The notes beneath the pieces are model-generated. The model saw nothing but the letters and a program-made list of their open reading frames with translations, had not been told where the DNA came from and ran no database searches. From assembly GCA_015228995.1 (NCBI GenBank), contig JADGCM010000020.1:1-17555 (forward strand): 17,555 nucleotides of DNA. Reading direction: 5' to 3'. The translations under genes were made by a program, and so were the position numbers. Below are positions 7,237 to 14,478 of the stretch, piece after piece. Source of the DNA: Magnetococcales bacterium (lineage in GTDB: Bacteria > Pseudomonadota > Magnetococcia > Magnetococcales > JADGCH01). How positions within the stretch are numbered: position 1 is the first letter of the stretch; the number at the start of each line of letters is the position of its first letter.

Positions 7237-8372
7237 GTGTTGTCAATCGGGCCCTGCAGAAGATCAGACGCGATAAGCAGAACGCTGCGGCGACGCCGGG
7301 CAGCCCGAAGCATACCGTTGGGGCGGTGGTGGGGAGCGTTGGCCAGCCGCGCTGGCGTGAATATGTCAGCAAATATGCGGGCAAAGTGTTGGCGCTGTTG
7401 TTGGTGGTGACAACGGCGGGTATTGGTTGGTGGTTCTTGCGCGACGACAAAGACCGTGCGGCGCTGTTGGCTGGTAACGATAATAAGTCGGTCGGGTCCG
7501 CAGGGGAGCAGGCAGCAACGGCGACGGCAACGGCGACGGTTGTTGAAACAAAAGCAGTTGAAACAAAACCAGCGGACGCGGTGGCGGCAACGACTGCCAC
7601 CGAGGCGGTGCAGCAGCCAGCCAAACCGGCGACCCAGAAAAAAATAGTTAGGTTAACGGCGGAGGAGCTGTTTGCTCGCTATGAGCAACAACATGGACAG
7701 AAGGGCAGTGTCCCTGCTGCGCCCGCTGCTGCTGCGGTTACGCCGTCATCGGCAGCGCCCGCCGCCGCTACCGCATCGGCCACTACGGCAGCGGTGGTCC
7801 CGGTGGTCTCCTCGGCAGCGGTGGTCGCACCTACCAAGGCTGCTACGGTGTCGTCGGCTGTTGGGGCGACCCTGGCCCCCGCTTCCATGGCGTCTATGAT
7901 GGGGGGGCCAGTTACCAAGGGTGATCAAGGCCCGCGTGTAGTTACCCAAATGGCGACTAAATCGGAACAGCTGGCTCAGCTGGGGGACGAACGACAGCAG
8001 GCGCATGTGTCGGTACGAATGGTGCGCGTTTCAAAGTTGGTGCGCGATATTCACCAAGCGATCACTGGTCGGCAGAAGGAGGCGGTGGAGCGGGGGCTGC
8101 AAGAGCTGGAAGCGATTCGTGGTGAGCAGGATGCGTTTGTGCTGAATTTATGGGCCTATTGGTTTTTGGTGCAGGAAGATTACGACCACGCTGGGGCTGT
8201 GTTGCGGCGGGTGTTGAGTAAGAGAGCGAACGATCTGGAAGCATCGGTTAACATGGTGGTGCTAGAAGTCAAAACCAAACAATTTGAGGCGGCACGGAGC
8301 CGATTGGCAGCAATGCTGGAGCTTTACCCCACTGACGAACGGCTGCGCCACCTACAACAGTCGTTACCATGA
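7233..8372 (+). CDS. MshN-like bitopic protein with C-terminal TPR repeats
   Basis: A 379-residue protein with a short cytoplasmic head that opens MSVVNRALQKI, like MshN-type proteins, and one membrane helix (about 48-68, ending GWWFL). A long low-complexity linker rich in Ala, Thr, Val and Pro follows (about 80-235). A periplasmic C-terminal domain (about 250-379) has helical pairs of TPR type. This layout suits a periplasm-spanning partner that links the inner-membrane ATPase to the secretin or cell wall, as GspB/ExeB does with GspA/ExeA. It overlaps mshL by 4 bp (ATGA) and the next gene by 4 bp. The linker DNA contains short tandem duplications (7515-7538 and 7542-7568). The MshN assignment rests on position, N-terminus and architecture; sequence support is moderate. 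Confidence 0.8.
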   Translation: MSVVNRALQKIRRDKQNAAATPGSPKHTVGAVVGSVGQPRWREYVSKYAGKVLALLLVVTTAGIGWWFLRDDKDRAALLAGNDNKSVGSAGEQAATATATATVVETKAVETKPADAVAATTATEAVQQPAKPATQKKIVRLTAEELFARYEQQHGQKGSVPAAPAAAAVTPSSAAPAAATASATTAAVVPVVSSAAVVAPTKAATVSSAVGATLAPASMASMMGGPVTKGDQGPRVVTQMATKSEQLAQLGDERQQAHVSVRMVRVSKLVRDIHQAITGRQKEAVERGLQELEAIRGEQDAFVLNLWAYWFLVQEDYDHAGAVLRRVLSKRANDLEASVNMVVLEVKTKQFEAARSRLAAMLELYPTDERLRHLQQSLP

Positions 8373-10273
8373 CAGCCTCTACGACACCTTCTCTGCATCG
8401 TGAAGCCTATCTCGATTTTCTCGGGTTAGAGCGTAGCCCATTTCCGGTCGCACCGGACAGCGAGAATCTCTTCATGCCGGCGCGGCTGGATGATCTCATT
8501 AACGAAGTCCTACATAGTATTCTGACGCGGCGGGGCTTTCTGGTACTGACCGGAGAGGTGGGACTCGGTAAGACGACTATTAGTAAACGCCTGATGAACA
8601 TGCTGGATGAGCAGCAAGTTGAAACGGCCCTGGTATTCAACACTTTCTTTCAGGGTGCCGAACTACTGGATGAAATCATCCGCGATTTTGGTGCTGACCG
8701 AGGTGAGCGTGAGGGGCTCTCGGGTCGTATGGAGGCCCTCAACCAATTCTTGCTGGCTCAATACGCTTTGGGACGTAACTGTGCCTTGATTATCGACGAC
8801 GCGCAGAATTTATCGATCGAAAGCCTGGAATTGGTACGGATGATCTCCAATTTGGAGGCCAATGCCGAAAAATTAGTGCAAATTTTGCTGATCGGCCAAA
8901 CCGAGCTAGCGGATAAGTTGGCTACCCACGAGATGCGACAACTGAAAAGTCGGGTGGTGCTGCATGCCAAGGTCCATCCTTTCGATGCCGATGAGGTCAA
9001 ACAGTACATCTTTTTTCGACTGAATAGTGCCGGTAGTCGCGGTAATCTGCACATTTCCGACCGTGCTTTTCAGTGGATTTATCGGTTTACTCGTGGCACG
9101 CCGCGTGAGATTAACAAACTAATGGACCGCTGTCTCTACGGTTTATTTGCTGAGGGGACAGCCCGTTTATCGCCCAAGTTAGTGCGTGTGGTGGCCGCCG
9201 AGTTGGGAATGATGACGGAATTTAGTCATCTAAAGCGGTGGCCATTGCTGTGGCAGGTGGTGTTGCCGTCTGTCATAGCGCTGTCGTTGGGGGTGGGGGC
9301 AACGTGGTGGTTGATGCGTAGCCCGGTATCGGTGCCGCCAGCAACGGTGGTGACAGCGCCGCCACCACCACCGACTGTTACAACTGTTCCAACTCCAGAG
9401 ATTCCTCAGGTTGCTGTGGTGCAGCCACCGCCACCGCCACCATCGCTGCCGGAACCAAAGCAAGCCGATTTGGTTGTGGATGAGGTGCAGCGGCGTTTTC
9501 TCAATCACTATGGTCTGGCATCGTTGGCGGCCGATTTTGCCGTGGCTTGGCGCGAGCAGCGTTTTGACGGCCTAGCAGAGCAGGTTGCCCAACAGAGCGA
9601 TTACCGGTTGGTACGCATGGGCTATCTACCAGAATCCATCGCAGCCTCACCGGAACAGTGGTTGCGTTACGTCGGGCGCAACGGTTCGGAGCTATTTTTG
9701 TTTTTTTGGAAACCAGATGTGTGGTTGGGCCGTCTGGATTACGCGGGCAAGAGTGAAAACGTCAGGAAATTACAGGAGAAGTTAAAACGGACCGGCTTCT
9801 ATACGGTGGGCATCGATGGGGTAGTCGGGCCAGCGACCATTATGGCCTTGGTGCAGTTTCAAAAAAGCCATAATCTGCCGGTTACTGGGCAGCCAGATGT
9901 TGAGACGCTGTTTTTGTTGTCAACGATTAAGGACAACAAAGGCGGTGTTGTGGCGGGAGGCTCGGAGGTGATGGCATGGATGGTTCAGGTGGCGAGTTTG
10001 AAGGATCCGGCTATGGCCAGCCAGTTGGCGGATCGGCTGCGAAGTCGCGGTTTTTCCTGTGTTATAGAGCTCTCTGTTGATGGGGGCGGGGCGAGCTGGT
10101 ACACGGTGCGGGTCGGGCCGTGGCGTTCGCGTCAGGAGGCTGATGCCCAGAAACCGGTTTTGGTCGAATTGGTCAAACACGATGAGCTGTTGACCGTGGA
10201 GTATCATGGCGGTAAAAAGGGTGCGGCTCTTAATGATAACCGATTAGCTCCAAGAGGACCACATGGCCGATAA
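8369..10273 (+). CDS. mshM: MshM/ExeA-type AAA ATPase fused to peptidoglycan-binding and SPOR domains
   Basis: A 634-residue inner-membrane ATPase. Residues 15-280 are an ExeA/GspA/MshM AAA module with FLGLERSPFPVAPD, Walker A GEVGLGKT (62-69), Walker B ALIIDDAQN (139-147), sensor-type LLIGQTEL and the RGTPREINKL helix. A membrane helix follows (about 293-316), then a Pro-rich stretch (about 320-362). Next is a region with no clear match (about 370-455) and a PG_binding_1-like domain (about 462-510: VRKLQEKL, GIDGVVGPAT, ALVQFQ). The end is a SPOR-like domain (about 535-600: WMVQVASL, ADRLRSRGF, YTVRVGPW). ExeA relatives use peptidoglycan binding to help a secretin assemble across the wall; SPOR domains bind glycan strands lacking stem peptides. 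The gene overlaps its neighbours on both sides. Confidence 0.9.
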   Translation: MTASTTPSLHREAYLDFLGLERSPFPVAPDSENLFMPARLDDLINEVLHSILTRRGFLVLTGEVGLGKTTISKRLMNMLDEQQVETALVFNTFFQGAELLDEIIRDFGADRGEREGLSGRMEALNQFLLAQYALGRNCALIIDDAQNLSIESLELVRMISNLEANAEKLVQILLIGQTELADKLATHEMRQLKSRVVLHAKVHPFDADEVKQYIFFRLNSAGSRGNLHISDRAFQWIYRFTRGTPREINKLMDRCLYGLFAEGTARLSPKLVRVVAAELGMMTEFSHLKRWPLLWQVVLPSVIALSLGVGATWWLMRSPVSVPPATVVTAPPPPPTVTTVPTPEIPQVAVVQPPPPPPSLPEPKQADLVVDEVQRRFLNHYGLASLAADFAVAWREQRFDGLAEQVAQQSDYRLVRMGYLPESIAASPEQWLRYVGRNGSELFLFFWKPDVWLGRLDYAGKSENVRKLQEKLKRTGFYTVGIDGVVGPATIMALVQFQKSHNLPVTGQPDVETLFLLSTIKDNKGGVVAGGSEVMAWMVQVASLKDPAMASQLADRLRSRGFSCVIELSVDGGGASWYTVRVGPWRSRQEADAQKPVLVELVKHDELLTVEYHGGKKGAALNDNRLAPRGPHGR

Positions 10274-11912
10274 ACCCAACCGCAAACCGCTCGGTGTCTT
10301 GCTTCAGGAAAAGAAATTAATCAGCAAGAGCCATATTGATTTGGCTTTGCAGGATCAGAAAGTGACCCGGGATCGGGTCGGCGAAATTCTGGAACGGCTT
10401 GGGTTTATCTCGCAGTATGACGTTGCTACGACCATTGCTGAGCAGGAGCATCGCGAATATGTCAACGTCGATGACCTAGTGCCCGATGAAACCACGCTGC
10501 GTCTGTTCAACCTTAATCTATGTCAGACCCACCAGTTTCTACCTATTAGCCATAAAAATGACGTGGTGCAGGTCATCACCGCCACGGACGATGTTGAAAA
10601 CCTTGAGCGGTTGATTTCGCGTCATACTGGGTTGCGGCCGCAATTTAAGCAGGGTGAACGTGGCAAAATCCAAAATATGGCCCAGTATTATTATTATTTC
10701 CTTGAAAACCCAGTGGAAAAGTTGATTGAGCGTGAGCTGCAACTGTTGGCAGCGGATACCGACGGGGTGCGCTCACTGGATCCGTTTATTAATAACATGA
10801 TGCAACTAGCAGTCAAGACCCGTGCTTCGGATATTCACATCCGTCCCATGGATCGCTCAATTAACTTGGCCTGTCGTGTTGACGGGGTGATGCGGTCGTT
10901 GTTTTCGATGCCTCTCACCATGAAACGGCTGATTACGACCATCAAAATGCGTTCGGATATGGATATCGCTGAGCAACGGTTGCCGCAAGATGGCAGTTTT
11001 TCCGGCGATATTCTTAACAATCGTTATGATTTTCGTGTTTCGACCACCGTTTGTCCGTTTGGTGAGAATGTTGTCATCCGCTTGTTGCCGATGCGGAGCG
11101 ACTTCATGGGGTTGCCGCAACTCGGATTTGATCCAGAAGATATCGAAATACTGAAAAATATTTTTAACCATCCTTATGGTATTGTGCTGTTGACTGGGCC
11201 AACCGGATCAGGCAAGACGACGACCCTTTATGCCGCTGTGCGGGCGCTCAACTTGACCGAGAAGAACATCTTGACGGTCGAGAACCCTATCGAGTACCGT
11301 ATCCCCTTGGTTAGGCAAACGCAGATCAACATTAAGGCCGGTTACACCTTTGCCAACGCCATCCGGCATTTTTTGCGTCACGATCCAGATGTTATTTTGG
11401 TGGGAGAAATTCGCGATAAAGAGACGGCAGAGACAGCCCTATCGGCCTCCGAGACCGGCCATCTGGTGCTTTCCACCCTGCATACCAATACCGCATTTGG
11501 GGCGATTCCGCGGTTGCGTTCACTCAATATTCCCCCCTTCATGCTGGCCGATGCCTTGGTGGGCGTTGTGAGTCAGCGGTTGGTGCGCCGTATTTGCAGC
11601 AACTGCAAGGAGGAGTACACGCCCACCGAGGAGGAATTGGCCTACCTTGGGGATGCCACCATCCGTAAGCTCTACCGCGGCCGTGGCTGTGGCGCTTGCC
11701 TGGAGACCGGTTACCACGGCCGCACCATGATTTACGAAATCATGCGGACTTCACCCAGTCTAGCGATGCAAATCAACCGTGATGAATCACTGGACGTGTT
11801 GCTGGCGACGGCACGTGATCAGGGATTCCAGGATATTATGGCTTCAGCAGTGAAAAAAGTGCGGCGTGGTGACCTATCGGTGAACGAGGTCAAGCGGGCT
11901 CTAGGTGGGTAA
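10263..11912 (+). CDS. mshE: MshE, GspE/PilB-family motor ATPase with MshEN domain
   Basis: A 549-residue hexameric secretion ATPase that powers pilus or pseudopilus extension at the cytoplasmic face. The N-terminus has two consecutive 24-residue MshEN-type motifs (9-32 and 38-61), the module that binds cyclic di-GMP in Vibrio MshE. The second fits well (Arg38, Gly40, Gly47, Gln61); in the first the lead Arg is Pro9 and the central Gly is Lys18. The motor core has SDIHIRP, Walker A GPTGSGKT (312-319), the Asp box ENPIEYR, Walker B VILVGEIRD (377-385, Glu382) and the His box GHLVLSTLHTN. A metal-binding CxxC pair (Cys445/448, Cys476/479) follows. gagga (10254-10258) precedes the ATG by 4 nt, inside the end of mshM, which it overlaps by 11 bp. 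Confidence 0.95.
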   Translation: MADKPNRKPLGVLLQEKKLISKSHIDLALQDQKVTRDRVGEILERLGFISQYDVATTIAEQEHREYVNVDDLVPDETTLRLFNLNLCQTHQFLPISHKNDVVQVITATDDVENLERLISRHTGLRPQFKQGERGKIQNMAQYYYYFLENPVEKLIERELQLLAADTDGVRSLDPFINNMMQLAVKTRASDIHIRPMDRSINLACRVDGVMRSLFSMPLTMKRLITTIKMRSDMDIAEQRLPQDGSFSGDILNNRYDFRVSTTVCPFGENVVIRLLPMRSDFMGLPQLGFDPEDIEILKNIFNHPYGIVLLTGPTGSGKTTTLYAAVRALNLTEKNILTVENPIEYRIPLVRQTQINIKAGYTFANAIRHFLRHDPDVILVGEIRDKETAETALSASETGHLVLSTLHTNTAFGAIPRLRSLNIPPFMLADALVGVVSQRLVRRICSNCKEEYTPTEEELAYLGDATIRKLYRGRGCGACLETGYHGRTMIYEIMRTSPSLAMQINRDESLDVLLATARDQGFQDIMASAVKKVRRGDLSVNEVKRALGG

Positions 11913-11929
11913 TAATAAAGGGAATTATC

Positions 11930-13162
11930 GTGGCCTATTTCCGTTATAATTTGCTTGATAAGGAGGGGCATCAGAAGACTGGCCTGATCAGCCTGCCGTT
12001 TGATAACCCGGTTTCGGCCATGGCCTATTTGGAACGGCAGGGGAATGTCGTCTTCTCGGCAACGCCGTTGCCCCAGCTGCTGGGCCGTGCGGTTGGGCTG
12101 TTAAAGCAGTTTTTTGGTCAGAAGATCACCAAAGAGGAGTTGGCGGAGGCTCTCAATAACGTTGCAGTCATGTTAAAGGCGGGCTTGCCGTTGATGTCGG
12201 CTTTGCAGGACGCAATTGCCGAGCACAATAACGCCACCTTATCGCAAATTGGTAAGGAGATCGTGCTGCGTGTCGAAGGCGGCTCAAGTTTGACCGATGC
12301 CATCAAAGGCTATGGTCATATTTTTTCCGGCAACGTATTGTTTTTGATTAGTCTGGGTGAGGAAACGGGTAGCCTGGATCGCACCATTCACGATGCTGCC
12401 GAGCACATGAAGAAAATGGATAAAATCCAGAAGGATGTCAAATCGGCACTACGCTATCCGGCCATCGTCTTTGGCATGATTGTGGTGGCGATGATGTTCT
12501 GGCTCTATTCGGTGGTCCCGAGTGTTGCGGGTGTCTTTAAGTCGATGGGGGCCAAACTGCCGGCGATGACCATCATGGTGATCGATATTTCAGATGTCGT
12601 TATCAATAATGCGCCGGCTTTTTTTGGTGCCATTATTGCCGTGGTCATGTTGCTGAAGTTAGTCACGCGCCTGCACCAACCAACACGAAAAGTGATGCAT
12701 ACCATCATGTTAAGGCTGCCTGTCGTCAAATCGGTGCTGCACTACTACAACCAAGCTTTTATAACCGAGTATCTCGCCCTGATGATTACGGCTGGTCTCG
12801 ACATACTGCGCAGCATCGACATTCTTGGGTCAACGTTGCCCAACGAGGTCTACAAAGAGAAGATGCAGATGGTACGCAGCTCCCTGCTGCAGGGCATCGG
12901 CGTCCGTGCCTCCTTTCAGGCCGCCAAAATATTCCCCCCATTTGTTATACGCATGGTCGGTGTTGGCGAACAGAGTGGCACTCTAAGCGATCAGCTGGTT
13001 TACATTTCAGAGGATTACCGCATCAAACTGGAATTTATGGTCGCCAACATCGGCAAAATGATTGAGCCATTGGCCTTAGGCATCGGCGGCGGGCTGTTTA
13101 TCATGCTCACCATTGCCCTCTTTACCCCGATTTACGACCTAATCCAGAACATGAGCAAGTAA
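11930..13162 (+). CDS. mshG: MshG, GspF/PilC-family inner-membrane platform protein
   Basis: Integral membrane platform that the MshE motor is thought to turn to add or remove pilin subunits. The 410-residue protein has the usual two T2SSF repeats (about 66-190 and 270-400). Each carries the family signature near its end (SLGEETGSL at 141-149; GVGEQSGTL at 344-352). Membrane helices lie at roughly 176-197, 221-245 and 380-400. The GTG start is preceded by aaggga (about 11918-11923) at good spacing and lies 17 nt after the mshE stop. It is the last gene of the cluster: the next gene is on the opposite strand only 32 bp away, and no clear terminator is seen between them. Confidence 0.95.
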   Translation: MAYFRYNLLDKEGHQKTGLISLPFDNPVSAMAYLERQGNVVFSATPLPQLLGRAVGLLKQFFGQKITKEELAEALNNVAVMLKAGLPLMSALQDAIAEHNNATLSQIGKEIVLRVEGGSSLTDAIKGYGHIFSGNVLFLISLGEETGSLDRTIHDAAEHMKKMDKIQKDVKSALRYPAIVFGMIVVAMMFWLYSVVPSVAGVFKSMGAKLPAMTIMVIDISDVVINNAPAFFGAIIAVVMLLKLVTRLHQPTRKVMHTIMLRLPVVKSVLHYYNQAFITEYLALMITAGLDILRSIDILGSTLPNEVYKEKMQMVRSSLLQGIGVRASFQAAKIFPPFVIRMVGVGEQSGTLSDQLVYISEDYRIKLEFMVANIGKMIEPLALGIGGGLFIMLTIALFTPIYDLIQNMSK

Positions 13163-13194
13163 AAAAGTTGAGTCTGCGCTCACGCTACCGCGGG

Positions 13195-13611
13195 CTACGC
13201 TATCACGTCGAGGCCACTCGACGGCCGCTGACCAGCCACCGCAGCAGACACAGAACGATTCCTTGGGTTGCTACTGGTCTCTTCTTTGGGCAGAGAGGCG
13301 TTGGCAGCTGCCGTCAGTAAAAAACGAGTCACAGCGCGTTGCGCCTTAACTGGGCGCGACATCATGTTAGCGTGTAAGGCCTCTAACTGCGGCGAACGGG
13401 TCTCCTTACGGGGTGGCTGTTCTTGTTGGGATTCCTCTTTGGCATCCCGCGCACCGACGCCGATCACAGGTTCAGGAGGTTTGGCATGCAGCACCTGGAC
13501 CTGTTCGGCGTTGTTGGTACGTATCTCGACATTGGCCCGATACTGTTGGGTGGCGTCGTATGCAGGCGCCTTGGCCCCATACGGGATGAAAGCGGACAAT
13601 GCGTTAATCAT
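13195..13611 (-). CDS. Hypothetical protein of 138 residues
   Basis: Not recognised. The ATG at 13611 has a strong ribosome binding site, gaggag, about 9 nt upstream, which supports this frame over the plus-strand frame at 13268-13765. It begins MINALSAFIPYGAKAPAY, then a hydrophilic Gln/Glu/Arg/Pro-rich middle (about 45-85), a short helix-prone stretch VTRFLLTAAANASL and a polar tail. There is no signal peptide, membrane helix or cysteine pattern, so it is probably a soluble, partly disordered cytoplasmic protein. It converges on mshG with 32 bp between stops and diverges from the HAD gene. Upstream on its strand is TCCGATAA (13656-13649), like a sigma-28 -10, but the -35 is poor. Confidence 0.7.
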   Translation of the reverse strand: MINALSAFIPYGAKAPAYDATQQYRANVEIRTNNAEQVQVLHAKPPEPVIGVGARDAKEESQQEQPPRKETRSPQLEALHANMMSRPVKAQRAVTRFLLTAAANASLPKEETSSNPRNRSVSAAVAGQRPSSGLDVIA

Positions 13612-13727
13612 GGCTGAAACTCCTCGACAAAAAACCCACTCAACTGTTTTATCGGATAAAGCGGGGTTTGTCTTGAATAATTTTTTTTCCAGTTTAACAT
13701 TTTTTAGGTTGACATGCTGCTTTTACA

Positions 13728-13796
13728 CCCCTCACCCTACCCTCTCCCACAAGGGGAGAGGGTAACGAGAGGCTGCTTCCATGTTGGGGGGAGGGT
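13728..13796. repeat. Palindromic repeat, copy 4, decayed and inverted
   Basis: Starts with cccctcaccctaccctctccc and the ACAAG-loop hairpin. Its linker (gagaggctgcttccatg) is the reverse complement of the linker type in copy 3, so the element lies in the opposite orientation. The second arm has degraded to gttggggggagggta. It sits in the divergent gap between the 138-residue gene and the HAD gene, 22 bases before the HAD start. Confidence 0.75.
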
Positions 13797-13817
13797 AAAG
13801 GCAAAGGGAGGTGATAA

Positions 13818-14474
13818 ATGGCGTTGGCTTTGTTTGATCTCGACAATACGTTGCTAGACGGCGATAGCGATTACTTATGGGGACGATTTTTGGTAGAACA
13901 AAAGATCGTTGATGGTGGTTGGTATGAGCAAGAAAATCAACGATTTTTCGAAGATTACCACCGAGGTAGCCTCGATATCCAGGCCTATCTGCGGTTCCAG
14001 GGCTCTATTCTGGCACGTCATGACCTAGCAACGCTACAAGCTTGGCGCGAGATGTTCTTGCAGAACAGCATCAAACCCATTGTGTTGGCGCGTGGGCGGG
14101 AGTGTATGGATGCGCATCGTCGCAACGGCGACCTAGTGGTCATTGTGACCGCTACCAATCGGTTCATCACGGCACCTGTCGCTCGTTTATTACAGGTTGA
14201 TCATTTGCTGGCCACCGATATGGAGATTGTTGAAGGTCGGTTCAGCGGGCAAGCGGCCGGTGTCCCCTGTTTTCAGGCTGGTAAAATCTACCATTTGCGA
14301 CAGTGGATACAACAAACAGGCGACACGTTAACTGGCAGCTGGTTTTACAGCGACTCTCACAACGATTTGCCATTATTGCAGCAGGTCGACCATCCGGTGG
14401 CGGTGGACCCCGATGAGCGACTACGGGACTACGCTGCCGCGCACGGCTGGAAAATCACCAGCTTTCGCGGCTAG
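13818..14474 (+). CDS. HAD-IB family (SerB-like) phosphatase
   Basis: A 218-residue haloacid dehalogenase-superfamily hydrolase of subfamily IB. Motif I is FDLDNTLLDGDSD with nucleophile Asp7 and general acid Asp9. An alpha-helical cap (about 15-85) follows. Motif II is IVTATN (Thr111), the motif III Lys is in AGK (Lys156), and motif IV is YSDSHNDLPLL (Asp179, Asp183). The family includes phosphoserine phosphatase-like and other small-molecule phosphatases; the exact substrate cannot be read. Its start is firm: gggaggtgat immediately precedes the ATG. A possible promoter is TTGAAT (13673) with TAACAT (13695), which is weak. It converges with the TolC gene with only 4 bp between stops. Confidence 0.9.
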   Translation: MALALFDLDNTLLDGDSDYLWGRFLVEQKIVDGGWYEQENQRFFEDYHRGSLDIQAYLRFQGSILARHDLATLQAWREMFLQNSIKPIVLARGRECMDAHRRNGDLVVIVTATNRFITAPVARLLQVDHLLATDMEIVEGRFSGQAAGVPCFQAGKIYHLRQWIQQTGDTLTGSWFYSDSHNDLPLLQQVDHPVAVDPDERLRDYAAAHGWKITSFRG

Positions 14475-14478
14475 CTCG

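Noticed and set aside
13709..13714. TTGACA as a -35 for the HAD gene
   Set aside because: At 16-18 bp spacing the sequence enters the C-rich repeat and offers no -10-like hexamer.
13268..13765. Plus-strand open frame of 165 codons over the small unknown gene
   Set aside because: It runs antisense to the 138-residue gene, which has a strong ribosome site. Its 3' end is translated from repeat copy 4, and its product shows no recognisable domain.
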